Of a stretch of 64,000 bases of DNA, positions 26,418-35,625 are shown piece by piece. The notes beneath the pieces were generated by a model that ran no database searches, was not told the DNA's origin, and was given only the letters and a program-made list of their open reading frames with translations. Made by a program: the position numbers and the translations under genes. Source of the stretch: Nocardioides sp. zg-DK7169 (GTDB lineage: Bacteria; Actinomycetota; Actinomycetes; Propionibacteriales; Nocardioidaceae); the NCBI RefSeq assembly GCF_013155365.1, contig NZ_JABJRA010000004.1, forward strand, positions 1 to 64,000. The letters run 5' to 3'. The stretch's first letter is position 1, and each line of letters opens with the position of its first letter.

Positions 26418-27161
26418 TCAGGCGGGGAGGAGACGCGGCGGCCCGCGGCGGGCCACGTCGTGGCCGAGGAGGCGGTCCGGCGCCGGCCGCCAGACGGTGG
26501 TGGCCGGCGGGCGGGGCCGGCCGGCGGCGAGCGTGTCGCGGACGAGGGCGAGCCCGGCGCGCAGCACCAGGTGGGCGCGGGTCGCCGTCTCGATCCGGGC
26601 GATGCCGAGGTGGATGAGGCGCCACAGCGCGGTCTCGCCGACCGCGAGCCACAGCCCGAGCGCCACGGCCCCGAGGGTGTGCGCGAGGACCATCGCCGGG
26701 CCCTGCTCGGCGAGGTGCGCGAGCTGGTGGCCGACCAGGCCGGTGGCCCAGGAGAGCGGATCGGTCGCGTGCTCGCCGGGGGCGGCGCCGGACGCGGCGG
26801 CGTACTGGTCGAGCAGCGGGCCGGTACGACGGCCCGAGGAGTCGGTGACCGGTGCCAGGACGGGGCCGGCCGGTGCGGTCGCGGCTGCTGCGGTGCTCGC
26901 GCGGTCACCGGCGTGGCCGGCGAGCGCGCTCAGCGCGACGTGGGTGAGCGCTTGGCCGCCGACGACCAGCGCGACCAGCCGGCCGGTGCCGGCGCGTGAG
27001 CGCAGGAACGGTACGGCGGCCGCCGTGCTCAGCCCCAGCAGCGCCAGGAGCGCGACGAGATGGGGGAGAGCACCGTCGGCGGCGACGTGGGAGACGACCC
27101 CGGCACCGAGCGCGGCCGTGGCGAGGACCACGGCTCGCGTCCACAGCAGCGGTGTGCTCAT
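26418..27161 (-). CDS. Multi-pass membrane protein of unknown function
   Basis: 247 residues with about four to five hydrophobic segments (for example VVLATAALGAGVVSHVAA, LVALLALLGLSTAAAVPFL and MVLAHTLGAVALGLWLAV). His residues recur near or within helices (SHVAAD, THVALS, GHQLAHL), and it lies 96 nt upstream of the copper chaperone gene in the same direction. A role in copper handling is a guess from context. The Pro/Arg-rich tail is probably cytoplasmic. Confidence 0.65.
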   Translation of the reverse strand: MSTPLLWTRAVVLATAALGAGVVSHVAADGALPHLVALLALLGLSTAAAVPFLRSRAGTGRLVALVVGGQALTHVALSALAGHAGDRASTAAAATAPAGPVLAPVTDSSGRRTGPLLDQYAAASGAAPGEHATDPLSWATGLVGHQLAHLAEQGPAMVLAHTLGAVALGLWLAVGETALWRLIHLGIARIETATRAHLVLRAGLALVRDTLAAGRPRPPATTVWRPAPDRLLGHDVARRGPPRLLPA

Positions 27162-27186
27162 CGGGTCTCTCTCCTCGGGTGCCCCC

Positions 27187-27693
27187 TCAGGCTACCGAGC
27201 CACCGGGCTCCGCGTGCCCGGACCCGGTGGCCGGGGGAGTGATGTCGGCGTCGTTGAGCCGGGTGAGCAGCTCCCGCAGCCGCTGGACCTCGCCGAGGGT
27301 CCAGCCGTCGAGCCGCCCGTGCAGCAGCTCGCGGGCCCGGGCATCGGACGCCTCGAGGGCAGCGGCGCCGGACTCGGTCACCTCGAGCAGCTGGCTGCGC
27401 CGGTCGCCCGGGTCGCACTCGCGGCGTACCAGCCCGAGCTGCTCGAGCTGGGTGACCGCCCGGCTCACCGCGCCCTTGTCGGCGTGCAGCGCGTGCACGA
27501 GGGCGCTCTGCGGAGAGCGCCCGAGGCGCCGGGACGCGGTGAGCACGGCGAAGCCGAGCGGGTTGAGGCCGGGGTGGACCGAGTCCGCGTGGTCCCGCAT
27601 CCGGCGCCGCGAGGCCGCGGCCATCCGGGTGAACTGGACCTCGATGTCCTCGACGGCCTCGGCGCGCTCAGCCGCGGTGGTCGCGTCCGTCAC
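27187..27693 (-). CDS. MarR-family transcriptional regulator
   Basis: 168 residues. Winged helix-turn-helix of the MarR type: SPQSALVHALHADKGAVSRAVTQLEQLGLV followed by the wing RRECDPGDRRSQLLEVTESG. It likely represses the upstream efflux pump gene in response to a toxic ligand. The GTG start lies 26 bases inside the pump gene, so expression is coupled. No autoregulation element is visible apart from the pump operator. Confidence 0.88.
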   Translation of the reverse strand: MTDATTAAERAEAVEDIEVQFTRMAAASRRRMRDHADSVHPGLNPLGFAVLTASRRLGRSPQSALVHALHADKGAVSRAVTQLEQLGLVRRECDPGDRRSQLLEVTESGAAALEASDARARELLHGRLDGWTLGEVQRLRELLTRLNDADITPPATGSGHAEPGGSVA

Positions 27694-29347
27694 CGGGGTG
27701 CTCCGGTCCGTTCTGGCCGGCGGCCGCCTCGGCGGTCGTGGCCACGGCCACGGCGTCCTCCTCGGCGGTGAACTTCTCGTGGCGGGTCAGGGTGCCGAGC
27801 GCGAGGTTCGGCAGCAGGGCCACGGCGAGGACGGTCAGCAGACCCATCGGAGCGGCCACCACGAAGATGTCGGCGACCGAGGCGCCGTACACCGACTCCA
27901 CGATGGCCCGCACCGGCTCGGGCAGGCTGCTCACCGCGGGGATGGAGCCGCTCTGCAGGGCCGCGGCGACCTCCTTGCCCTGGGACCCGAGCGAGCCGAT
28001 GGCCGCCTGGAGGTCCCCGGCGCGCTCGGCCATGTGGGAGGTGACCTTGTTGCCGAGCACCGCGCCGAGGACGGCGACGCCGATGGTGCCGCCGACGGTG
28101 CGGAAGAAGTTCACGCCCGAGCTCGCGACGCCGAGGTCGCGCGGGGGCACGGCGTTCTGCACGACGAGCACGAGGTTCTGCATCACCAGGCCGACACCGG
28201 AGCCGAGGACGAACATGTAGACCGAGACCAGCACGAAGTTGGTGTCGTACTCGATCGTGCCCATCAGGCCCATGCCGATCGTCAGCAGGATCGAGCCGCC
28301 GAGCACGTAGGGCTTCCACACGCCGGTCTTGGTGATCTGGCGACCGGCGATGGAGGAGACCAGGAAGAGGCCCAGCATCATCGGCAGCGTCATCAGGCCG
28401 GACTCGGTGGCCGAGGCGCCGCGGGCCAGCTGCATGTACTGCGAGAGGAAGACGGTGGTGCCGAACATCGCGACGCCGACCGAGAGGCTGCCGATGACCG
28501 CCCAGGTGAAGGTGCGGTTGCGGAACAGCGTCAGCGGGATGAGCGGCTCGCTGGAGCGCAGCTCGACGGCGATGAACGCGGCGATCCCGACGACGGTGCC
28601 ACCGACCATCCAGGCGGTGGTGGAGCTGGCCCAGTCGAAGGAGCTGCCCACCAGGGAGATCCAGATCAGCAGCGTGGAGACCGACGCCGACAGCAACACG
28701 ATGCCGGCGTAGTCGATGCTCACCTTACGCTTCGGCAAGGGGTGCAGGTGCAGGGTCTTCTGGATCATCACCAGCGCGACGACGGCCACCGGGACCGCGA
28801 CGTAGAAGTTGTAGCGCCAGTTGGAGAGGTCGGTGATCGCACCGCCGATGAGCGGTCCGCCGACGGTGGCCAGCGCCATGACGCCGCCGAACAGGCCCAT
28901 GTACTTGCCGCGCTCGCGCGGGGAGATGATGTCCGCCATCGCGATCTGCGTCAGCGCGCCGAGACCACCGGCGCCGATGCCCTGGATGGCGCGGCAGCCG
29001 ATCAGCCACTCGCTGTTCTGCGCGAAGCCGGCGGCGGCGCTGGCGAGGATGAAGATCACCAGGGCCAGCTGGAGCAGCAGCTTGCGGTCGAACAGGTCGG
29101 CCAGCTTGCCCCAGATCGGGGTGGAGACGGCGGTGGTCAGCAGGGTCGCGGTGACGACCCAGGTGTAGGCCGTCTGGCCGCCCCCGAGGTCGGCGAGGAT
29201 CACCGGCAGCGAGGTGCTGACGACGGTCGTGGCCAGCATGGAGACGAACATGCCGAGCAGCAGCCCCACCAGAGGCTTCAACGGACTTCCCGAGGGTCCG
29301 GTGAGGGATGCGGCCGGGGAACCGGCCGCGACGGTGGGTGTGCTCAT
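27668..29347 (-). CDS. MFS drug efflux transporter, DHA2 (14-TM) type
   Basis: 559 residues. About fourteen membrane segments, as in EmrB/QacA drug:H+ antiporters; the WVVTATLLTTAVSTPIWGKLADLFDRKLL block is motif A, and GCRAIQGIGAGGLGAL is typical of the group. The start is ATG 29347 with GGAG seven bases upstream, not the in-frame codon at 29392, which would put the operator inside the gene. Followed by the overlapping MarR gene. Exports an unknown compound. Confidence 0.9.
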   Translation of the reverse strand: MSTPTVAAGSPAASLTGPSGSPLKPLVGLLLGMFVSMLATTVVSTSLPVILADLGGGQTAYTWVVTATLLTTAVSTPIWGKLADLFDRKLLLQLALVIFILASAAAGFAQNSEWLIGCRAIQGIGAGGLGALTQIAMADIISPRERGKYMGLFGGVMALATVGGPLIGGAITDLSNWRYNFYVAVPVAVVALVMIQKTLHLHPLPKRKVSIDYAGIVLLSASVSTLLIWISLVGSSFDWASSTTAWMVGGTVVGIAAFIAVELRSSEPLIPLTLFRNRTFTWAVIGSLSVGVAMFGTTVFLSQYMQLARGASATESGLMTLPMMLGLFLVSSIAGRQITKTGVWKPYVLGGSILLTIGMGLMGTIEYDTNFVLVSVYMFVLGSGVGLVMQNLVLVVQNAVPPRDLGVASSGVNFFRTVGGTIGVAVLGAVLGNKVTSHMAERAGDLQAAIGSLGSQGKEVAAALQSGSIPAVSSLPEPVRAIVESVYGASVADIFVVAAPMGLLTVLAVALLPNLALGTLTRHEKFTAEEDAVAVATTAEAAAGQNGPEHPGDGRDHRG

Positions 29348-29361
29348 GCAGTGCTCCATAA

Positions 29362-29392
29362 GGTTGTCGACGACAATTGTTGTGCTTAGCAA
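29362..29392 (-). promoter_or_regulatory. MarR-type operator before the efflux gene
   Basis: AT-rich island in a GC-rich region, 15-45 bp before the pump start. It centres on the imperfect palindrome ACGACAATTGTTGT (29370-29383) flanked by GTTGTC and TTAGCAAC. Likely binding site of the co-transcribed MarR protein. Confidence 0.6.
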
Positions 29393-29433
29393 CGATAAAC
29401 CCCCGTGCCCCGCCGGGTGGCATCCGCCGGACG

Positions 29434-29476
29434 TGAGAGTGCTCTCATCGTGGGCTCATCGCCGGCTCACCGCGGC
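29434..29476 (+). promoter_or_regulatory. Candidate response-regulator box (11-bp direct repeats), copy 1
   Basis: TGAGAGTGCTCTCATCGTG starts an array of three 11-bp repeats: CTCATCGTGGG (29444), CTCATCGCCGG (29455) and CTCACCGCGGC (29466). A copy with 18 of 19 identical bases precedes the two-component operon on the other strand at 33427-33445. This spacing is typical of OmpR/PhoB-family sites. Confidence 0.7.
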
Positions 29477-29579
29477 CGATCAGAGTGGTCGGTGCCAGCA
29501 CGGATCCGCCGCCACTCGGGGGCGGACCATCCCCATCCCCCCTGCGTGCCGGGCTCGCACCCGGCGGAGAGGAACCATC

Positions 29580-30011
29580 ATGAGGAAGCTCGTGAGCATG
29601 GCCACCCTGGGCGTCGCCGGAGGCGTCGCGGCCGGTCTCGTCGCGTTCCAGACCCCGAGCGTCGCCGCCGACGAGGGCGCCTACCAGCGTAAGGACGACC
29701 AGCCCGACGTGGTAATGGCGGTCGACGACGAGGACGACGACGACACCTTCGGCCGTGACGCCGACACCTTCACCCGTGACGGCAAGACCAAGGCCACCCG
29801 CGACACCCGTAGCCGCGACACCGGCGACAGCCGCTCGCGCGCGGACAACACCAACAGCCGGGTGACCGCCGTGAGCCGGGACCGCGACCGCAGCCGCGGC
29901 GACCTCACCAAGGACTGGACCCGTGACGGCGGGGACAAGACCCGGGACCGCACCAAGAACTCCACCAACGACCGTTCGCGCAACGACACCCGCGGCGTCC
30001 GCCGCCGCTGA
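29580..30011 (+). CDS. Secreted Asp/Arg/Thr-rich low-complexity protein
   Basis: 143 residues. Signal peptide of about 31 residues (MRKLVSMATLGVAGGVAAGL..., cleavage after VAA), then a highly polar chain: an acidic run AVDDEDDDDTF followed by many RD, DR and TRD units ending RGVRRR. No fold is recognised; it looks disordered and could bind cations or cell-wall polymers. GGAGAGGA precedes the ATG. The promoter carries a two-component box shared with the operon at 33.4 kb. Only 22 nt separate it from the kinase gene, so they are probably one transcript. Confidence 0.8.
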   Translation: MRKLVSMATLGVAGGVAAGLVAFQTPSVAADEGAYQRKDDQPDVVMAVDDEDDDDTFGRDADTFTRDGKTKATRDTRSRDTGDSRSRADNTNSRVTAVSRDRDRSRGDLTKDWTRDGGDKTRDRTKNSTNDRSRNDTRGVRRR

Positions 30012-30033
30012 GCACGAGCAGGAGGAGAGCCAG

Positions 30034-30969
30034 ATGAGCGTCACCACCGCCCCGGCCCGGCCCGCAGTGGCCGCCGCCAGCCCGGCCGTGGAGCCCGCCC
30101 GAGACGGGTGGGAGCTGCACGAGGGCGACCTGATCACGCCCGATCTCAGCGTCGTGCGCCTGCTCGGCGGTGGGTCGGCCTACGAGGCCTACCTCGCCTT
30201 CGACGAGGTCACCTACGGCCCGGTCGTGGTCAAGGTGCTGCGCCCGGGCCAGGTCGAGGACCCGGTCAGCCTGCGGGGGCTGCGCCGGGAGGTGGAGGCG
30301 CTCGGCACCGTCAACCACCCGGTGGTGGTGCGGGGCCTGCGCCACCAGCTGGACGGCCCACGGCCGCACGTCGTCCTCGAACAGGTCGACGGGCCGCGGC
30401 TGTCCACGCTGGTGCGCAGGTACGGCCCGCTCCCGGAGCAGCAGTACCTGCCGCTGGCGATCGAGGTCGCCGGCGCCCTGCACTACCTGCGCCGCCTCGG
30501 GTGGACCCACCTCGACATCAAGCCCGCCAACGTGATCATGGGGGCACCGGCCCGGTTGATCGACCTCTCCGTGGCTCGGCCGATCGAGGCGGCCGCCTCG
30601 CTGCGCAGCGTGATCGGCACCGACGCCTACCTCGCTCCCGAGCAGGCCGACCCCGAGGGCCCGGTGTCGCCCGGGCCGGCGAGCGACGTGTGGGGGCTGG
30701 CGGCGACGGTGTTCGAGGCCGTCGCCGGCTACCGGCCCTTCGAGTCCGGGGACACGGAGGCACGCGACGTACGCGAGCGGTGGCCGCAGCTGGTGCAGGC
30801 TCCGCGGGCGCTGCCCGAGGGGGTGCCCGGGGAGGTCGTCGAGGTGCTGGCGGCGGGCCTGGAGAAGGACCCCGCGCGCCGACCGCTGCCGGCGGAGTTC
30901 GCCGAGGCGCTCGAGCCCGCCCTGGCGCGTCAGCCGCGGGCGCGCTTCGCGGGGTTCAAGGTGCGCTGA
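30034..30969 (+). CDS. Soluble Ser/Thr protein kinase
   Basis: 311 residues, one kinase domain. The ATP site has GGGSAYEAY and Lys67 (VVVKVL), the catalytic loop is HLDIKPANVI (Asp161, Lys163, Asn166), and the metal-binding DFG is DLS at Asp177. APEQ is present. Unlike most actinobacterial Pkn proteins it has no transmembrane segment and no PASTA or sensor domain. GGAGGAG precedes the ATG. Its stop overlaps the convergent response-regulator gene by 14 bases. Targets are unknown; the adjacent two-component system is an obvious candidate. Confidence 0.88.
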   Translation: MSVTTAPARPAVAAASPAVEPARDGWELHEGDLITPDLSVVRLLGGGSAYEAYLAFDEVTYGPVVVKVLRPGQVEDPVSLRGLRREVEALGTVNHPVVVRGLRHQLDGPRPHVVLEQVDGPRLSTLVRRYGPLPEQQYLPLAIEVAGALHYLRRLGWTHLDIKPANVIMGAPARLIDLSVARPIEAAASLRSVIGTDAYLAPEQADPEGPVSPGPASDVWGLAATVFEAVAGYRPFESGDTEARDVRERWPQLVQAPRALPEGVPGEVVEVLAAGLEKDPARRPLPAEFAEALEPALARQPRARFAGFKVR

Positions 30970-31633
30970 GGAACCGGTAGCCCATGCCCCGGACCGTCTG
31001 GATGCGCGCCGCGCCGAACTTGCGGCGCAGGTAGCCGACGTAGACGTCGACCACGTTGGAGCCGGGGTCGAAGTCGAGGCCCCAGACATGGTCCAGCAGC
31101 TGCTCGCGCGAGAGCACCTGACCGGGGTTGAGCATGAAGATCTCGGCGAGGGCGAACTCGCGCGCCGACAGGTCGACCTCGTGGCCGGCGACGCTGGCGC
31201 GGCGGGTACGCAGGTCCAGGCGGACGCCGCCGGCCTCCACCGCGTCGCGGGCGCCGGCCTCGCCGCCGGGCTGGGCGTGGCGCAGGCGCAGCCGCACCCG
31301 GGCGACCAGCTCGGCGAAGCGGAACGGCTTGGGCATGTAGTCGTCGGCGCCGCCCTCCAGCGCCGACACGGTGTCGGTCACCGAGTCGCGTGCGGTGAGC
31401 ACGATCACCGGGATCCGGGAGCCCTGCGCCCGCAGCTGCTCGAGCACCTCGAAGCCGTCCATCCCGGGCAGCCCGATGTCCAGCACCATCAGGTCGAAGT
31501 CCCCGCTCAGGGCGCGATCCAGCCCGCCCGGCCCGTCGGCGACGACGGTGGCCTGATGGCCCTCGGCGCGCAGGCCCTTGGCGACGAACGACGCGATCCG
31601 CGCCTCGTCCTCGACGATCAGGATGCGGGCCAC
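30956..31633 (-). CDS. OmpR-family response regulator
   Basis: 225 residues. Receiver domain with phosphorylated Asp52 (LMVLDIGLPGMDG), the acidic pocket EDE at 8-10, the switch Thr80 and Lys102. The C-terminal winged helix ends VDVYVGYLRRKFG and VRGMGYRFL. It should bind direct repeats, and two matching 11-bp repeat arrays are found upstream of 29580 and 33385. GTG start at 31633 overlaps the kinase gene by 16 bases. Confidence 0.93.
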   Translation of the reverse strand: MARILIVEDEARIASFVAKGLRAEGHQATVVADGPGGLDRALSGDFDLMVLDIGLPGMDGFEVLEQLRAQGSRIPVIVLTARDSVTDTVSALEGGADDYMPKPFRFAELVARVRLRLRHAQPGGEAGARDAVEAGGVRLDLRTRRASVAGHEVDLSAREFALAEIFMLNPGQVLSREQLLDHVWGLDFDPGSNVVDVYVGYLRRKFGAARIQTVRGMGYRFLSAP

Positions 31634-33087
31634 GCGGGGACCTCCGGGTGCTCGGTGCGGGCGGGGACGGTCAGCACCACCATGGTCCCCTCCGTCCAGG
31701 TGGGGTCCAGCGCCACGGTGCCACCGTGGGCGTGGGCGATGGCACGGACGATGGACAGGCCCAGGCCGAAGCCCTCGTCGTCGGCCGGGACGGCGCTGCG
31801 GCCGAAGCGCTCGAAGATCCGCTCGCGGTCGGCCTCGGGGACGCCGGGACCGGTGTCGCGCACCCACCAGCGCAGCCGCGAGCCGTCCCGCGCCGAGCCC
31901 AGTGCGATGGTGTCGCCGGGCCCGGTGTGCTTGATGGCGTTGTCGCACAGCGCGAGCATCGCCTGGGTCAGTCGCTGCGCGTCTGCGTACGCCGTGCCCT
32001 CCGCGCGGGAGTCGAGGACCCAGCGGCGCTCGCCGAGCCCGCGGACCTTGGCCGCGACGTCGTCGGTGAGGGCGGCGAGGTCCACGGGCGCGAGCCGGAC
32101 GAAGTCCGGACGGTCGCTCTTGGCGAGCAGGATCAGGTCGCCGACCAGTCGCGACATCCGGTCCACCTCGTCGAGCAGGAGCTCCTTGGTCTCGGCCACG
32201 TCGCTCGGGCTGCCGGTGTCGAGGACCTCGAGGTGGCCGCGGAGCACGGTCAGCGGCGTCTTGAGCTCGTGCCCCGCGTCGTCGAGGAACTCGCGCTGGC
32301 CCGCGAACGCCGCGTCCAGACGGGCCAGCATGTTGTTGACGGTGCGGGTCAGGGCGGTGATGTCGTCGTTGCCGGACTCGGGGATGCGGCGCGACAGGTC
32401 GGTCGCGCCGATCTCGTCGGCGGTCTCGCGCAGCGTGCGCAGCGGCGCCAGCAGGCGACCGGACTGCCAGAACGCGAACGCCGTGATGAGCAGCATCGAC
32501 AACAACGACACGATCGCGTAGGTGCGCATGGTGTCGATCAGCTCGGCGCGGTCCTCGGCGAGCTTGACCGCCACGAGCAGCGCGCCGTGCTGGCGTCCGC
32601 GCACCAGCGGCTGGCTGGCGATCAGGACCTCGCCCTCGGAGGTGTCCAACCGGGTGCTGCCGCCGTCCCTGACCAGCGGGCGCGCGGCGTCCTGGAAGGC
32701 TGGGTCCTGGGCGAGCGGGTCGGCGGGGGAGCGCACCACCGGGCGGTCCCCGACCCAGCCGACCAGGAGCTCGTCGTCGTCGGGGACGTTGCGCTCCATG
32801 AAGAGCACCAGCACGTCCTTCACCGACGCGAACGGCTCGCCGGTCTGCGGGTCGACGCCCTCGCGGCTGAGCAGGTCGAACTCGTCGAGCTCCTGCTCGA
32901 CCTCCTCGGTCGTCTGGGCCTCGATGCGCTGACTCTCGACCAGGTAGACGATCATGCCGGCGCCGCCGAGGGTCAGGCCGACGAGCAGGGCGACGGTGGC
33001 GGTGATGCGCGCGCGCACCGACACCCCGGACCTGCGCAGCCGGGCCCGGGGGCGGCCGGCCGGGGGGTGCTCAGTCGTCGTCCCCAC
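31618..33087 (-). CDS. Sensor histidine kinase
   Basis: About 489 residues from GTG 33087; GTG 33024 is an alternative 21 codons later. Layout: a membrane segment (ITATVALLVGLTLGGAGMIVYLV), an extracytoplasmic sensor of about 150 residues, a second segment (YAIVSLLSMLLITAFAFW), HAMP, the phospho-acceptor region DDAGHELKTPLTVLRGH, then the ATPase boxes NAIKH, DTGPGVP and GFGLGLSI. Phosphorylates the overlapping response regulator. The sensor part is rich in acidic residues, so it may sense cations, but that is a guess. The start lies within the last codons of the upstream Asp-rich gene. Confidence 0.9.
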   Translation of the reverse strand: MGTTTEHPPAGRPRARLRRSGVSVRARITATVALLVGLTLGGAGMIVYLVESQRIEAQTTEEVEQELDEFDLLSREGVDPQTGEPFASVKDVLVLFMERNVPDDDELLVGWVGDRPVVRSPADPLAQDPAFQDAARPLVRDGGSTRLDTSEGEVLIASQPLVRGRQHGALLVAVKLAEDRAELIDTMRTYAIVSLLSMLLITAFAFWQSGRLLAPLRTLRETADEIGATDLSRRIPESGNDDITALTRTVNNMLARLDAAFAGQREFLDDAGHELKTPLTVLRGHLEVLDTGSPSDVAETKELLLDEVDRMSRLVGDLILLAKSDRPDFVRLAPVDLAALTDDVAAKVRGLGERRWVLDSRAEGTAYADAQRLTQAMLALCDNAIKHTGPGDTIALGSARDGSRLRWWVRDTGPGVPEADRERIFERFGRSAVPADDEGFGLGLSIVRAIAHAHGGTVALDPTWTEGTMVVLTVPARTEHPEVPAWPAS

Positions 33088-33385
33088 CCCGGTCGTCGTC
33101 GCCGTCGTCGTTCTTGTCGTCGTCGTCCAGGTCGTCGAGGGTCCCGGGCTGCGGCACGACGACGTCGATGTCGTCGTCCGGGTCGTCCCGGTCGTCCGCG
33201 TCCGGCTCGGGGGAGCGGGTGATCGTGGTGCCCGGCACCGGCTCGGGCGCGGGCTCTGTGGGCAGGACGATGGCCGGACGCGGCGCGGGGTCCGGCACGG
33301 AGGACACCGCCAGTGCACCCGCGACGTACCCGCCGAGCGGCAGGACGAGACCGAGCCCGACGACGACCTGCCCCAGCCTGCTCAT
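33071..33385 (-). CDS. Small membrane-anchored or secreted Asp-rich protein
   Basis: 104 residues. An N-terminal hydrophobic segment (VVVGLGLVLPLGGYVAGALAV) acts as signal or anchor. The mature part is Pro-rich, then strongly acidic, ending in a run of about 30 residues dominated by Asp (DDLDDDDKNDD, then RGGDDD). It may bind divalent cations at the cell surface. First gene of the operon with the histidine kinase and regulator, and preceded by the same regulatory box as the Arg/Asp-rich protein at 29.6 kb. Confidence 0.7.
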   Translation of the reverse strand: MSRLGQVVVGLGLVLPLGGYVAGALAVSSVPDPAPRPAIVLPTEPAPEPVPGTTITRSPEPDADDRDDPDDDIDVVVPQPGTLDDLDDDDKNDDGDDDRGGDDD

Positions 33386-33402
33386 GATGAGGACGATCCT
33401 GC

Positions 33403-33445
33403 CCCACGATGGGCCCGGGGTGAGAGCACGATGAGAGGACTCTCA
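33403..33445 (-). promoter_or_regulatory. Candidate response-regulator box (11-bp direct repeats), copy 2
   Basis: On the minus strand, TGAGAGTCCTCTCATCGTG (33445-33427) begins the repeat series CTCATCGTGCT, CTCACCCCGGG, CCCATCGTGGG with an 11-bp period. It lies about 20-60 bp before the start of the Asp-rich gene. Matches copy 1 at 29434. Confidence 0.7.
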
Positions 33446-33587
33446 TCCACGCGCTGCCGCTCGTCGAGGCCGACCGGCCGCTCGCCGCAGCGGATCGGCG
33501 CCGGCCGCGGGGCGGGTACCGCGTCACTACAGTGTCGTGCGTCACCTCCCAGATCCACCCCAGACCAGGTCGAGCCGAGGAGTGCCC

Positions 33588-35120
<1,533 letters not shown>

Positions 35121-35125
35121 CACCC

Positions 35126-35256
35126 CGCCGAGTCGGCGTCAATGGCGCGCCGAGTCGGCGCTTGTGGCGCAGTTCTCCCCAGGAGTCCCACCACAAGCGC
35201 CGACTCGCGCAACCACAAGCGCCGACTCGCGCAACCACAAGCGCCGACTCGGGCAG
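35126..35256. repeat. REP-like cluster of short inverted and direct repeats
   Basis: Between two convergent genes lies a cluster built on the core GCGCCGACTCG. Two copies point one way (CGCCGAGTCGGCG at 35127 and GCCGAGTCGGCGCTTGTGG at 35150) and three 22-bp units point the other way (35191, 35213, 35235), each starting CCACAAGCGCCGACTCG. The two sets can pair over about 19 bases into a long hairpin. It may act as a bidirectional terminator or be a dispersed repeat family. Confidence 0.8.
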
Positions 35257-35265
35257 AGGCAGGGG

Positions 35266-35574
35266 TCAGGCGGAGGGCTTGACGTCGAGGACGACCTCGA
35301 ACTCCAAGAGGTTGGCGCCGGAGGCGACGGGCTTGCCGTGCTGGCCGGCGTGGGCGGTGCGGGCGTCGCCGTCGCGCCAGGCCGCGAAGGACTCCTCGTC
35401 GGCCCAGCGGGTGACGACGAAGTAGCGGTCCTCGCCGGCGGTCGGGCGCAGCAGCTCGAAGCCCTCGAATCCGGGGGAGCCCTCGACGGTGTGGGCGCGC
35501 TCCGCGAAGCGGCGCTCGAGCTCCTCGGCGGCCTGCGGCGGGACCGAGATGGCGTTGATCTTCACGACTGACAT
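35266..35574 (-). CDS. Antibiotic biosynthesis monooxygenase (ABM) domain protein
   Basis: 102 residues, a single ferredoxin-like ABM domain. The pattern MSVVKINAISVPPQAAEELERRFAER-type start, the SPGFEGFELLRPT turn and YFVVTRWADEESFAAW match cofactor-free monooxygenases and heme-degrading HmoA/IsdG relatives. The exact reaction cannot be assigned. The ATG at 35574 gives the family length; the frame open upstream runs antisense to the Nif3 gene. Divergent from that gene by 51 bases. Confidence 0.85.
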   Translation of the reverse strand: MSVVKINAISVPPQAAEELERRFAERAHTVEGSPGFEGFELLRPTAGEDRYFVVTRWADEESFAAWRDGDARTAHAGQHGKPVASGANLLEFEVVLDVKPSA

Positions 35575-35612
35575 GTCCTCGAGCGTAGTCCTCGGGCGCC
35601 ACGGGGCCCGGC

Positions 35613-35618
35613 TAGCCT
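35613..35618 (+). promoter_or_regulatory. -10 box for a leaderless Nif3 transcript
   Basis: TAGCCT fits TANNNT and lies seven bases before the ATG at 35626, so transcription would start at or next to the start codon. No ribosome site is present upstream, in line with leaderless translation. Confidence 0.55.
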
Positions 35619-35625
35619 GAGCGCC

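Noticed and set aside
35191..35256. Possible CRISPR array
   Set aside because: The 22-bp units are directly adjacent with no unique spacers, inverted copies exist, and no cas genes are nearby.
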